Assembly (NCBI GenBank): GCA_903847605.1
Contig: CAINED010000021.1
Span: forward strand, 1-64,000
Length of the DNA: 64,000 nt
Direction: 5' to 3'
Source: an uncultured Hyphomicrobiales bacterium
GTDB taxonomy: Bacteria; Pseudomonadota; Alphaproteobacteria; Rhizobiales; Beijerinckiaceae
Shown: piece after piece, positions 29,357 to 38,893 of the stretch
Layout: each line of letters begins with the position of its first letter
Numbering within the stretch: the first letter of the stretch is position 1
Notes under the pieces: generated by a model
Told to the model about the DNA's origin: nothing
Seen by the model: only the letters and a program-made list of their open reading frames with translations
The model's database searches: none
Made by a program: the position numbers and the translations under genes

Positions 29357-30861
29357 ATGGAAGTTTTTCTAATCTCTGGCTAGGCCTGCAAACGGCCGTG
29401 ACCTTCGCCAACTTGCTGTATTGCCTGATCGGCGTATTCCTCGGCACCGCCGTCGGCGTTCTTCCTGGTATCGGCCCCATCGCCACTATCGCCATGCTGC
29501 TGCCGGTAACATTCGGCCTGCCGCCGGTGTCGGCGCTCATCATGCTGTCGGGCATCTATTACGGCGCGCAATACGGCGGCTCCACTACGGCCATTCTCAT
29601 CAACCTGCCGGGCGAGTCCTCGTCGGTCGTGACGGCGCTCGATGGTTATCGCATGGCGCGCAACGGGCAGGCCGGACTTGCACTTGCTGTCGCAGCCATC
29701 GGATCGTTTATTGCAGGAACGTTTTCGACTTTTCTCGTCGCCTTGTTCGCGCCGCCGCTGGCCGATGTTGCACTGAAGTTCGGCCCGGCCGATTATTTCT
29801 CGCTGATGGTCCTCGGCCTCGTTGCATCGGTCGTCCTCGCGAGCGGATCACTGCTGCATGCGCTGGCGATGATCGTTGTCGGCCTCGTGCTCGGCCTTGT
29901 CGGCACCGATGTGAACACCGGAGTGTCGCGCTATGCCTTCGGAATGCCGCAACTCTCTGATGGTATCGGCTTTGTCGTTGTCGCCATGGGCGTCTTTGGC
30001 CTTTGCGAGATCGTCGCCAATCTCGAAAACGAGAACGAGCGTTCCAGCGACATCACGACACTGTCGGGCATGCTGCCGACACGCGAACAATGGAAGCGTA
30101 TCACCGGCCCCATCGTGCGGGGCACCGCCCTCGGCTCGCTGCTTGGCATATTGCCTGGCGGCGGGGCGCTGCTTGCATCCTTCGCTTCCTATTCCATGGA
30201 AAAGAAACTCTCCAAAACGCCAGAGGCTTTCGGCCGCGGGGCCATAGAAGGCGTTGCGGGGCCTGAATCCGCCAATAATGCGGGAGCGCAGACCTCATTT
30301 ATTCCAATGCTGACACTGGGCATTCCGGCCAATCCCGTCATGGCCCTGATGATCGGCGCATTGATGCTGCAGGGCATCCAGCCGGGACCGGCTATCGTCA
30401 CGGAACAGCCGGGCCTGTTCTGGGGCGTCATCGTTTCGATGTGGATCGGCAATGTCTTCCTGCTCATCCTCAACCTGCCGCTGATCGGGCTATGGGTGCG
30501 AATGATCATGGTGCCCTATCACATCCTCTATCCGGCCATCCTCGTCTTCTGCTGCATCGGCGTCTTCTCGCTGAGCAACACGACATTCGATGTTTATCTC
30601 ATGGCCCTGTTCGGCCTGCTTGGTTATGTCTTCCACAAACTCGGCTGCGAGCCAACGCCGATGCTGCTGGGCTTCATCCTCGGGCCGATGATGGAGGAAT
30701 TCCTGCGCCGTGCGCTGGTTCTATCCGAAGGCCGCGCAGATGTTCTTGTTCGAGAGCCTCTGAGCTGTTTCCTGCTTGTCGTCTCCGCGCTCGTGCTGGC
30801 AACAGTTTTCGTGCCGGCTATCCGCAAGAAACGCGAGGAGACCTTTGTCGCGGAGGGGTAA
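29357..30861 (+). CDS. tctA: TctA-like large membrane subunit, with an apparent frameshift at codon 4-5
   Basis: Large subunit with about 12 membrane segments. Conserved motifs include GVLPGIGPIATIAMLLP near the N-terminus and GLLGYVFHKLGCEPTPMLLGFILGP at the C-terminus. The expected start is ATG 29357 with GGGAG upstream. Reading from it gives MEVF and then leaves the family frame at a run of five T (29364-29368). One more T would give MEVFSNLWLGLQTA, the family N-terminus. Without it the frame stops at TAG 29381. Starting elsewhere in the long frame gives an atypical non-hydrophobic leader. It could be a real frameshift, an assembly error, or -1 slippage on the T run. Confidence 0.75.
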
Positions 30862-30920
30862 TAGATCAACGGCCTGTCGCGAAACGATGACGTCAGACGA
30901 TGGCAAGTCGGCGCGCCAAC

Positions 30921-32126
30921 TTACGGCGTCGGCCCCGATGGCGCTGCTGGCGCCGTTGCCCCTGCATCCGGCAATTCCCTTGTCTCCACTGGCCCTGGCA
31001 TAACAGGCGCATCGGGCGTTCTCGTCACGCCCGCGTCGATGACAGCGGTGCGGTTGCGTTCGCTTTCCGGCGCGCGTGTCAGTTCGGCCCCGATGGTGCG
31101 GATGACGGCAGGCGCATCGGCATAGACGCCGTGACGCAGGAGGCCGCCTGAAAATTGCGAGAGATCGTAGAGGCGCACGCCCATGCGTTGCAGTTCCGCG
31201 CGATCTGCCGCCTTGGCAGGATCGATGGCGCCGACGCGGGGGCGCTGGCCGGCAAGGCGGCTCGAAAGATTCAACGCGCGATCGTCGGGCGTTGAGAAGA
31301 CCGAGACGCGCGCGCCCTGCAACCGCGACATCTGCTGCCGGAAGACGCCGAGGTCGATGTCCGGCGCGGCGAGCATGATTTCGCCGAGGCGGCCGCCGAG
31401 ATTGCCGTTGCCGGCGAGCGCCTGCTCGCGCAGCGTTTCCATGGCCAGCCAGCCGCCCATGGAGTGTGCGAGGACATGCACGCGCCCGACGCCGGGCGTC
31501 TTGCCGAGATTGTTCAGGAGATTGCCGAGCGCATCGCGCGAGACGGTCGCCGCCTGCTTGTCGGACTCGTAGCCGAAGACGCTGTTGGTGGACGCCCATG
31601 TGAACAGCACGGGCACGCCGCCGAAACGCCCGTCGGCGACGATCTGCGCCAGGCGCAATCGCGCCTCGTCGAGATTCGTGTTGAAGCCGTGGACGAAGAT
31701 CAGCACGTCCCGATCGGCGCCGACGCGGCCGGACACATGGCTCGACAACTCGGCCATGAAATCGCCTTCGCCCATGCCGCGCTGGTAGGTGACGACGAAG
31801 TGGCTTTTCGGGCTGGGCTTGCCCCAGGCCGGCAGTTCGATCTGCCCGGGGCGGTGTCCCGGAGGGATGCTGACCATATTGAGTGCGTAGCGCGCCGTGC
31901 CGTCGGCGGAGGCGGCGCGCGCACCGGGCGCAGGCCGGGTCGAAGTCACGAATATGCTGAGCTGCAGGGGCTCAGCCGCCGGGCGCGAAGAGCCCAGCAG
32001 GCTGCCGGTCGGGGCGATGTCGGCCATGGTCGCAGGCACGCAGGCGGCCAGAAGCAGCGACGCGGCTGCCGGCGCGAAGAGACCAATGCCCTGAAATCTT
32101 TGCCCAAACAGCATCCGAAAATCCAT
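30921..32126 (-). CDS. lipoprotein alpha/beta hydrolase, DUF900 family (401 aa)
   Basis: Begins with a lipoprotein signal (SLLLAAC lipobox), so it is probably anchored in the envelope. A DUF900-type alpha/beta-hydrolase domain follows, with LIFVHGFNTNLDEARLR, FTWAS, the nucleophile motif AHSMGG (Ser in the elbow), AAPDIDLGVF and later SGGLLRHGVY. The C-terminal 50 residues are Pro/Ala-rich and low-complexity. The start ATG 32126 fits the signal peptide. The substrate is unknown. It is convergent with tctA. Confidence 0.82.
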   Translation of the reverse strand: MDFRMLFGQRFQGIGLFAPAAASLLLAACVPATMADIAPTGSLLGSSRPAAEPLQLSIFVTSTRPAPGARAASADGTARYALNMVSIPPGHRPGQIELPAWGKPSPKSHFVVTYQRGMGEGDFMAELSSHVSGRVGADRDVLIFVHGFNTNLDEARLRLAQIVADGRFGGVPVLFTWASTNSVFGYESDKQAATVSRDALGNLLNNLGKTPGVGRVHVLAHSMGGWLAMETLREQALAGNGNLGGRLGEIMLAAPDIDLGVFRQQMSRLQGARVSVFSTPDDRALNLSSRLAGQRPRVGAIDPAKAADRAELQRMGVRLYDLSQFSGGLLRHGVYADAPAVIRTIGAELTRAPESERNRTAVIDAGVTRTPDAPVMPGPVETRELPDAGATAPAAPSGPTP

Positions 32127-32284
32127 TACCCCGGTAGGCGGCACGAAAGGCGCAGAGCGCCGTGGGAGAAGCGCGGCTTATTGCATTGCAATATTGGCGG
32201 CAATGGGACCGTCGGGGACGATAGATATCCCCCGCGGCTCCCGGCGCAATCTGCCCGGCGCGGGTTAACGCATGTTATAGATTG

Positions 32285-32563
32285 ATGGATTTTCGGGATT
32301 CGCGGAGCAACGGCGTGGCAGGCAAACAGCAGGACGAAACGGCAAACCTTCCCTTCGAGGAGGCGCTGAAGCGGCTGGAAGAGATCGTCTCGCGGCTCGA
32401 GAGCGGGCAGGTCGGCCTCGACGAGAGCATCAAGCTCTACGAGAGCGGCGAGAAGCTGAAAGCGCGCTGCGAGGCGCTATTAAAGGACGCCGAAGCGCGC
32501 ATCGAGAAGATCAGGCTGTCGGCCGAGGGCAAGCCGGTGGGTGTTGAGAAGCTGGATGAGTAG
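32285..32563 (+). CDS. xseB: exodeoxyribonuclease VII small subunit (92 aa)
   Basis: Small helical subunit that binds XseA and helps form exonuclease VII. The core matches the family: [20 protein letters not shown], then [19 protein letters not shown], then the heptad-rich C-terminus. The start at 32285 has a weak ribosome-binding site. The large subunit gene is not adjacent, as is usual in alphaproteobacteria. Confidence 0.93.
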   Translation: MDFRDSRSNGVAGKQQDETANLPFEEALKRLEEIVSRLESGQVGLDESIKLYESGEKLKARCEALLKDAEARIEKIRLSAEGKPVGVEKLDE

Positions 32564-32784
32564 TATTTTCACTCCGGCATTTCTGCGCGGGAGTGGCGCA
32601 GAAACACACTGACGTTTTTGTAAAGGCCAAGACACAGCCAACCATCGATTATGCATCATTTGATTCTTGGGAATGCGCTGTCACACCTTTGACGCTCCGT
32701 TAAGCCTTGAACCCGAAGCTGTAGCCTCGTTGTCTTCGCGCTTGCCTGCAATTTCCGGGGCGCAATCCTTTCGGGGGACGGTGA

Positions 32785-34011
32785 ATGTTGAATGATTTTC
32801 TTGCCAAGGCCGAAAATGGCTCGCCGGAAGCCGTCAGGCTCGCCCTGGAATCCATCAGGAAACATTTGGGTATGGAGGTCGCTTACATTTCCGAATTTGT
32901 CGACGACCGTTCCGTGTTCCGCGAGGTCGATGCACCCGGCCTTGAGGCCCTGATCAAACCCGGCGATTCGCAACTGCTCGATGATGTGTATTGCAGACAT
33001 ATTCTCGCGGGGCGACTGCCCGAAATAATGTCCGATACAGCCGACTTCCCACTGGCCCAGTCCATGCCTATCACCCACGCGGTTCCGATCGGCGCACATA
33101 TGAGCGTGCCGATCCGGCGCAAGGATGGCAGTGCTTTCGGAATGTTCTGCTGCCTCAGTCCTCGTGCCAACAAATCCTTGAACGAGCGCGATATTCAGGT
33201 GATGAAAGTTTTTGCCGACATGGCTGCCGGCCAGATGATCGCACGGCTGGACGCCGAACGGGAAGTCATGGAGAAGCGGATAGCCGTCGAACGGATCATT
33301 CAGGCGCGCGACTTCTCCTTCGTCTATCAGCCAATCTGGGATTTCCATTCGCAGCAACCAACTGGCTATGAAGCGCTTTGCAGATTCAGCAGCCAACCCT
33401 ATCGTACTCCGGACAAATGGTTCGCGGACGCATTTCAATCCGGTTGCGGGATCAGCCTTGAACTCGCAGTTCTGGAAAATGCACTGGAAGCCTTTCGTCA
33501 ATTCCGTGATGACCTGTATCTGTCGGTCAATGCATCGCCAGCGACAATTCTAAGCGGTGAACTGAACAATTTGTTTCGTGACATTCCATTGCACAGAATT
33601 GTCTTGGAAATAACAGAACATGCGCCCATCGACGATTACGCGACTCTGACCCAGGCGCTTGCGCCTTTGCGCGACGGTGGCGTGCGCATAGCAATTGACG
33701 ATGCAGGCGCCGGATACGCGAGTCTGCAGCACATCGTCAGGGTCAAGCCCGACATTATCAAGCTCGACATGAGCCTGACCCGTTGCGTCGATACGGATCC
33801 CGCGTTGCGAGCGCTGGCGTCGGCCCTCATTTACTTCGCAAGGGAAACCGATTGCACGATCATCGCCGAGGGGATCGAGACCGAGGCGGAAATGGAAATA
33901 CTGCGGCTGCTTGGCGTGCCAAGAGGACAAGGATATTTTCTGGGCAGGCCGGTCGAACTGGCCGGCGTTTTGGCCCTATCTGGCGCGCCGACCCTGCGCG
34001 GCACGGGATAA
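32785..34011 (+). CDS. GAF-EAL domain cyclic-di-GMP phosphodiesterase (408 aa)
   Basis: Cytoplasmic protein with an N-terminal GAF sensor (about 20-155) and a C-terminal EAL phosphodiesterase (about 165-400). The catalytic set appears complete: YEALCRF, SVNAS, EITEH, DDAGAG, IKLDMSL, EGIETE and GYFLGRP. It should therefore hydrolyse c-di-GMP when activated by a GAF ligand. There is no GGDEF domain. ATG 32785 is preceded by GGGGGACGGTG. The gene stands alone and runs convergently to the next. Confidence 0.9.
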   Translation: MLNDFLAKAENGSPEAVRLALESIRKHLGMEVAYISEFVDDRSVFREVDAPGLEALIKPGDSQLLDDVYCRHILAGRLPEIMSDTADFPLAQSMPITHAVPIGAHMSVPIRRKDGSAFGMFCCLSPRANKSLNERDIQVMKVFADMAAGQMIARLDAEREVMEKRIAVERIIQARDFSFVYQPIWDFHSQQPTGYEALCRFSSQPYRTPDKWFADAFQSGCGISLELAVLENALEAFRQFRDDLYLSVNASPATILSGELNNLFRDIPLHRIVLEITEHAPIDDYATLTQALAPLRDGGVRIAIDDAGAGYASLQHIVRVKPDIIKLDMSLTRCVDTDPALRALASALIYFARETDCTIIAEGIETEAEMEILRLLGVPRGQGYFLGRPVELAGVLALSGAPTLRGTG

Positions 34012-34019
34012 GAAAACGG

Positions 34020-34235
34020 TCAAGAGGCGTTTGCCGGGACGCCTGCCGGGCGTTCTGCCAACGCAATCGCCTCCTTCAGCACCTCTATGTCGCCGATGTG
34101 ATTGGCGAGGATCAGTACAAGGCGCGTGTTGAGCACTGCGCTGTCTTCGTCCGGCAGGCCGCGATGGGCGTCGATCAGCGCACGATAGGCGCTGTCGGGA
34201 TCGGCGAGACGGTTTTCGGTGACGAGGGCAGCCAT
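34020..34235 (-). CDS. DUF2783 family small protein (71 aa)
   Basis: Matches the short DUF2783 family: LADPDSAYRALIDAHRGL, then LNTRLVLILANHIGD and a helical end. It is cytoplasmic and of unknown function. Relatives often lie beside flavoprotein monooxygenase genes, but not here. It is convergent with the EAL gene, with 8 bases between stops. Confidence 0.8.
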   Translation of the reverse strand: MAALVTENRLADPDSAYRALIDAHRGLPDEDSAVLNTRLVLILANHIGDIEVLKEAIALAERPAGVPANAS

Positions 34236-34291
34236 GATCTTCTCCGGTGTTGCAGCGAGTCTAACCGCACACCGCCATCAAGTCAGTGCGA

Positions 34292-36688
34292 TCATTCGTC
34301 CGCATCGAACAGGCGCTCGCGCAATTCGGCGATGGCGCCGCTGACAGGGTTGAATTCGAAGACGAGGCGATGGCGGCCGGGATCGACCTGCACCGCTCGG
34401 AACAGCACGTTGGCCTGCAGGATTTCGCCGGACGCGCCATCGACGCTCACCGACCACCAGGGATGCCAGATATCGTTGAGCACGACGAAGCCGGGCCGCG
34501 TCGCGAAGACGTCGACCTCGATGCGCGTATTTTCGTAAGTCACGATCTGCGCGCTATCCACGCCCTTCAGCGGTTCGCGCCCGGGCTTCGGGTTGGGCTC
34601 GCTGTCGAGCAGCACCGTCTTGCGCGGATCGAATTTGGGCCACTGGCCGCTTTCAATGAGATCGTCGAAATCGGCAAGCTGCCAGTCGGCGGCGAACATC
34701 ACGCGCGGCAGCGCGCGCGGATTTTCGTAGATGAAGGCTTCGGACGTTTTCGCGACGAGATGGAGATCGCCCGGTTTCAGCTTGCCGTCGATCCGCTCGA
34801 TGGGCACGCCTGACACAATCAGCCGAAGCCCCAGCATATCCGCGAGCAGCGATTTATAGGAGGGGAAGAGCGGACTGAAATTGCGCTGGTCCCAGCCCGC
34901 CACCTGATCGCGCGCGCCTGTCGCGAGGCTATAATTGTCGAGGCGCAGCGGATTGTAGCCGAGGATGTTTTCGAGCCGATGCACGAGGCCGGCATTGGGC
35001 CAGTGAAATCCGACGCCGACGAGTTCGATGCGGTCGCGCCGCTGCGGCGCTTCCATCACAGTCAGCAGCCTTTTCACCTCGCAGATCGTCGGATTGGCGC
35101 TGTTCTTGCGTAGCACTTCAAAGTTTGCCGGCGGCAGCGCCGTCGATTCGTTAGGACCGTTGTTGGCCCAGAGATCGGCGACCATCAGCGAAGCGAGCGC
35201 GAGGGCGCTGGCGCTTCCCGCCGCGACACCGCGCAAGCGCACGAAAGCCGCGAGCGAAGCGGCCAGCGCGCACCACAGCACGGCCATGCCGAGTTTCGGC
35301 AGCGCGAATTGCAGCTTGCCGGCCGACCATGCGAGCGCGAGCGCACAGAAGATGACCATTGCGCCCGCTACGATCGCAGCGATTTTCCGACGCTCGGTGA
35401 GAACATACGCACCTTCTCCGGCCAGCAGCAGTTGATTGACGAGATAGCCAGCGAGCAATGCGCCGTATGCGCCCAGAAGAAAAGTCGCATCCGCCGGACG
35501 CCGGAAGCCAGACACGCCCGGCAGGAAATCATATGCCAGCTTGAAGAAGGGCGTATGCGCGCCGAGCGCATAAAGCAGCATCAGCAAGGTCGCGAGCGAA
35601 TAGAATCTTATATCCCTGTCGAAGGCGCGCGCGCGGAACAGGCCGATACCGAGGATTGCGAGCGCAGGCAGAGCGCCGATGTAGATGTGACCCATGTTCT
35701 GCGTCAGCGCTTCGCTGTTGCCGCCCCATGTCGCGCTGAACGGTCCCCAATAATCGATGCCTGCGTCGATGGCGCCGAAAAGATCTGCGATGAGCGCCGT
35801 CAGCAACGACGCGGGATGCAGCGAGCCCTTCGTTGCTTCCTCGAAAGGAATTTCAGCGCGTGTCGTCGCTTCGACGAAAAGAAATATCAGCAACAGCGGA
35901 ATGCCTGCGAGCGCAATTGTGACGACTCCTGCAACCGTCATCGGCAAGGCAAGACGGCGAAGTTCTGCAATCACATTGGCGCGCGTCAGAAGATGCCAGA
36001 GCGCTTGAAGCGCGAGCATGTATGCGCCGAGCAGCGCAACCTGGTTCGGCTCGACGAGCACCATCGCCACGGCGATGCCGAGCACCACGCCATCGTGCCA
36101 GCGCGCCTTGCGCAACGTGCGCAACAGCAGCCATTGCGCGATCATCAGGAAGGCGAGGCTTTGTACCTGCCCGACATGCTGCACGCGCAAGGCGGCGGAG
36201 GCTCCAAAAGAAAAAGCAAAAGCCGCGACCAGCGCGCCCGCAACCGGCCAGCGCATTTCGCGAAATGTCAGCATGACCGCGACACCGCCCGCTGCCAGCA
36301 ATGTCAGCACATAGGCATCGACGACGCGAAAGCTCGGCGCGGGATTGAAATAGGCCAGCAGGATCGCCGGCGAGAAAATCAGCGATTGCGGATCGGCGAC
36401 ATGCGGCTGGCCGGCGAAGGCGTTCGGATTCCAGAACGGCGATTGCCCTGAGGATATCGCATTGGCGAGGAACTGGATCTGCGCTTGAAAATGCGCCTTG
36501 GCGTCGTAGGGAATGGTGACGCTGCCTGAGAGCCAGGGCGAGGACAGAATCGCCCAGCCGATCGCGAACAGCACGACGCCATAGGCATAGGGGTGGGATT
36601 CGATCACGCCACCGGCTCGAAGCCGCCAGCGCGTTATTGCAGCAGCGCCGCCCCCCGCGGCGCGCCTGCCCGAATACGCAGTTGTCAC
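34292..36688 (-). CDS. YfhO-like large membrane protein, putative envelope glycosyl-transfer related (798 aa)
   Basis: Multi-spanning inner-membrane protein with about 12-13 hydrophobic segments in the first about 540 residues, then a soluble beta-rich C-terminal domain (about 550-798). The first loop contains the acidic motif IPYDAKAHFQAQIQFLA, as in GT-C-like enzymes, and FWNPNAFAGQPH, typical of YfhO proteins. YfhO of Bacillus/Listeria is linked to glycosylation of envelope polymers. The substrate here is unknown. The gene is monocistronic, and 190 bases upstream separate it from the antitoxin gene. Confidence 0.8.
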   Translation of the reverse strand: MTTAYSGRRAAGGGAAAITRWRLRAGGVIESHPYAYGVVLFAIGWAILSSPWLSGSVTIPYDAKAHFQAQIQFLANAISSGQSPFWNPNAFAGQPHVADPQSLIFSPAILLAYFNPAPSFRVVDAYVLTLLAAGGVAVMLTFREMRWPVAGALVAAFAFSFGASAALRVQHVGQVQSLAFLMIAQWLLLRTLRKARWHDGVVLGIAVAMVLVEPNQVALLGAYMLALQALWHLLTRANVIAELRRLALPMTVAGVVTIALAGIPLLLIFLFVEATTRAEIPFEEATKGSLHPASLLTALIADLFGAIDAGIDYWGPFSATWGGNSEALTQNMGHIYIGALPALAILGIGLFRARAFDRDIRFYSLATLLMLLYALGAHTPFFKLAYDFLPGVSGFRRPADATFLLGAYGALLAGYLVNQLLLAGEGAYVLTERRKIAAIVAGAMVIFCALALAWSAGKLQFALPKLGMAVLWCALAASLAAFVRLRGVAAGSASALALASLMVADLWANNGPNESTALPPANFEVLRKNSANPTICEVKRLLTVMEAPQRRDRIELVGVGFHWPNAGLVHRLENILGYNPLRLDNYSLATGARDQVAGWDQRNFSPLFPSYKSLLADMLGLRLIVSGVPIERIDGKLKPGDLHLVAKTSEAFIYENPRALPRVMFAADWQLADFDDLIESGQWPKFDPRKTVLLDSEPNPKPGREPLKGVDSAQIVTYENTRIEVDVFATRPGFVVLNDIWHPWWSVSVDGASGEILQANVLFRAVQVDPGRHRLVFEFNPVSGAIAELRERLFDADE

Positions 36689-36880
36689 TCTCGCCCGGCG
36701 CGTCTCCCGCGCGCCGCCCCCAATCGCCGGTCGCCCTCCCAGACGGCCCAGCTAAAATCGAAGCTATTCCACAAGCTTGAGCTACCGCAAGCGGAAACCG
36801 CGGTACGCCACCTTGGCCCGAGATTTATTTGAAAACATTTTAGATTGAAATGCAGGTTGATCGTGATGCGATGAACTCGC

Positions 36881-37228
36881 TCAGATAATCGCTTCAATTC
36901 CCTTCCGCCGGATCACATTCAGCATGGCCAGAACGGCCCCTGTAGGCCGCACCGCGCCCCGTTCGAGCTTCGAGACGTGATCGACTGTCAGATTGAGATA
37001 TTTCGCCAGAACCGACTGGCTGACGTGGGCGCGTTCCCGCAAGGTGCGAATGTCTTCGGCCGTCAGGGGGACAATCATATCCCCGCCGCCTTCGCGATTG
37101 AGATCGCGCATCGTGGTTTTGTAGCTCGCGTCATCGATCATGCCGAGCTGGCGCAGGCCGCCGAAGCTTTCCGCCATTTCGTCGGCAAAGCGGTTCTTTT
37201 CGCGCGCCGTGGTCTTTTTCGTGGTCAT
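36881..37228 (-). CDS. XRE-type HTH antitoxin/regulator (115 aa)
   Basis: C-terminal helix-turn-helix of the Cro/CI type (LRERAHVSQSVLAKYLNLTV followed by VSKLERG), preceded by a helical arm. It overlaps the upstream toxin gene by 4 bases (ATGA) and is second in the operon, the order seen in higBA-like modules. It is expected to neutralise the toxin and, with it, to repress the operon at the palindrome at 37606-37627. Confidence 0.88.
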   Translation of the reverse strand: MTTKKTTAREKNRFADEMAESFGGLRQLGMIDDASYKTTMRDLNREGGGDMIVPLTAEDIRTLRERAHVSQSVLAKYLNLTVDHVSKLERGAVRPTGAVLAMLNVIRRKGIEAII

Positions 37229-37593
37229 TCCCGCACCTCTTCCAGTTCCTTGGCTTCCAGAGCCCGTTTGATTTCCTCGGGGCTGGCGTTCAGCCAGTAC
37301 CCCGCGAGCTGATGCACGATGCGCAATTCCCGGGGATCGAGGTTTTCCCGCTGGCTTTTGGCGAAGCCGTAGAGAAACACCGAAAAATCAGCCCCGTGAA
37401 AGGCGATCAGCACCCGATAGCCGCCACGCCGCCCCTGTCCTTGGCGGGCGACACGCTGCTTGATGAGGCCGCCGCCGAGATCGGCATCAAGAAGCCCTTC
37501 AGCAGCCCGCTTGATGGCTTCGGTCAGGCTGGCATCGTCGATCCGCTCATTCCGCGCGAAACGGGCGAAGGTTTTGAGTTTGTAGATCGGCAC
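37225..37593 (-). CDS. RelE/HigB-type toxin (122 aa)
   Basis: RelE/HigB-2-like (PF06296-type) mRNA-interferase family. The typical N-terminus is [15 protein letters not shown], followed by [19 protein letters not shown] and the core [15 protein letters not shown]. The chosen start is GTG 37593, with GGGGG 7-11 bases upstream. A longer frame exists but would run through the operator. It is translated before the HTH antitoxin with an ATGA overlap. The operon promoter must overlap the 22-bp palindrome 13 bases upstream. Confidence 0.88.
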   Translation of the reverse strand: MPIYKLKTFARFARNERIDDASLTEAIKRAAEGLLDADLGGGLIKQRVARQGQGRRGGYRVLIAFHGADFSVFLYGFAKSQRENLDPRELRIVHQLAGYWLNASPEEIKRALEAKELEEVRE

Positions 37594-37605
37594 TTCGCCC
37601 CCAGT

Positions 37606-37627
37606 CGTAATAACTATAGTTATTACG
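37606..37627. promoter_or_regulatory. 22-bp perfect palindrome, likely operator of the toxin-antitoxin operon
   Basis: CGTAATAACTA and TAGTTATTACG are exact reverse complements with no spacer. It lies 12 bases upstream of the toxin start and within the gap shared with aroC. Its centre contains TATAGT/ACTATA, a possible -10 element. Perfect palindromes of this size before HTH antitoxin operons usually bind the antitoxin. Confidence 0.8.
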
Positions 37628-37762
37628 ATGGCATTTTGCAATAGCTCTTCACGCAAGGCTATCGCGGCGCTTCATCCCTCGCTTGCGCGTTGCTTTTCGC
37701 CAGAAACCGGGTCCACTTTTCCGCACGATGCGATAGAAGGCGTCGTATTCTCCGGGGCCTCC

Positions 37763-38887
37763 ATGTCGCACAACACTTTTGGTCATCTTTTCCGGGTCAC
37801 GACCTTCGGCGAGAGCCACGGTCCGCTGATCGGCTGCGTCGTCGACGGCTGCCCGCCGCTGATCGAACTGACGGAAGCGGACCTGCAAGGCTTTCTCGAC
37901 CGCCGCCGGCCCGGACAGTCGCGCTTCACGACGCAACGTCAGGAACCCGACCAGGTGCGCATTGCCTCGGGCGTAATGGTGGACGAGGCGACGGGCAGGC
38001 AGGTGACCACCGGCACGCCCATTGGCCTCATCATCGATAACGTGGACCAGCGCTCGAAGGACTATGGCGAGATCCGCCACCAGTACCGGCCGGGCCATGC
38101 CGATTTCACCTACGACGCGAAATACGGCATTCGCGACTATCGCGGCGGCGGGCGTTCTTCAGCGCGCGAGACGGCGATGCGCGTTGCGGCAGGCGGCGTC
38201 GCCCGCAAGGCGATCTCTGGCGTCACGATCCGCGGCGCGCTGGTGCAGATGGGGCCGCACAAGATCGACCGCGCGAACTGGGACTGGAACGAGGTCGACA
38301 ACAATCCTTTCTTCTGTCCGGACGCCAAGGCAGCCGCGCAGTGGGAGGCCTATCTCGACGGCGTTCGCAAGGCGGGCTCGTCCTGCGGCGCAGTCATCGA
38401 GGTTGTCGCCGAAGGCGTTCCGCCAGGCTGGGGCTCGCCCATCTATGCCAAGCTCGATTCCGAAATCGCTTCGGCTTTCATGTCGATCAACGCCGTGAAG
38501 GGCGTCGAAATCGGCGAGGGCATGGCGGCGGCGGCCCTGTCGGGCGAAGACAATGCCGACGAAATGCGCGGCGCGAACGGGCCTATCCCGCATTTCCTCA
38601 ACAATCACGCCGGCGGCATTCTCGGCGGCATTTCGACCGGGCAACCCATCGTGGCGCGTTTCGCCGTGAAGCCGACATCTTCCATCCTGACGCCGCGCCA
38701 GTCCGTCGACCGCTACGGGCGGGAAATCGAAATCCGTACCAAGGGCCGGCACGATCCCTGCGTCGGCATCCGCGCTGTGCCCGTTGGCGAAGCGATGATG
38801 GCCATCGTGCTCGCGGACGCCTATTTGCGTCATCGCGGGCAAACGGGCGGGACAGTTCCCGCGTGGCCGTTTGCCAAACCTGCGTAA
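37763..38887 (+). CDS. aroC: chorismate synthase (374 aa)
   Basis: Last step of the shikimate pathway: EPSP to chorismate with reduced FMN. Conserved strings are [38 protein letters not shown] and [20 protein letters not shown] 37763 is chosen because it starts MSHNTFG, the family N-terminus. The longer frame upstream crosses the toxin promoter. folP follows after 6 bases, so aroC and the folate genes may form one operon, which fits chorismate feeding p-aminobenzoate and folate. Confidence 0.97.
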   Translation: MSHNTFGHLFRVTTFGESHGPLIGCVVDGCPPLIELTEADLQGFLDRRRPGQSRFTTQRQEPDQVRIASGVMVDEATGRQVTTGTPIGLIIDNVDQRSKDYGEIRHQYRPGHADFTYDAKYGIRDYRGGGRSSARETAMRVAAGGVARKAISGVTIRGALVQMGPHKIDRANWDWNEVDNNPFFCPDAKAAAQWEAYLDGVRKAGSSCGAVIEVVAEGVPPGWGSPIYAKLDSEIASAFMSINAVKGVEIGEGMAAAALSGEDNADEMRGANGPIPHFLNNHAGGILGGISTGQPIVARFAVKPTSSILTPRQSVDRYGREIEIRTKGRHDPCVGIRAVPVGEAMMAIVLADAYLRHRGQTGGTVPAWPFAKPA

Positions 38888-38893
38888 CCAAGA

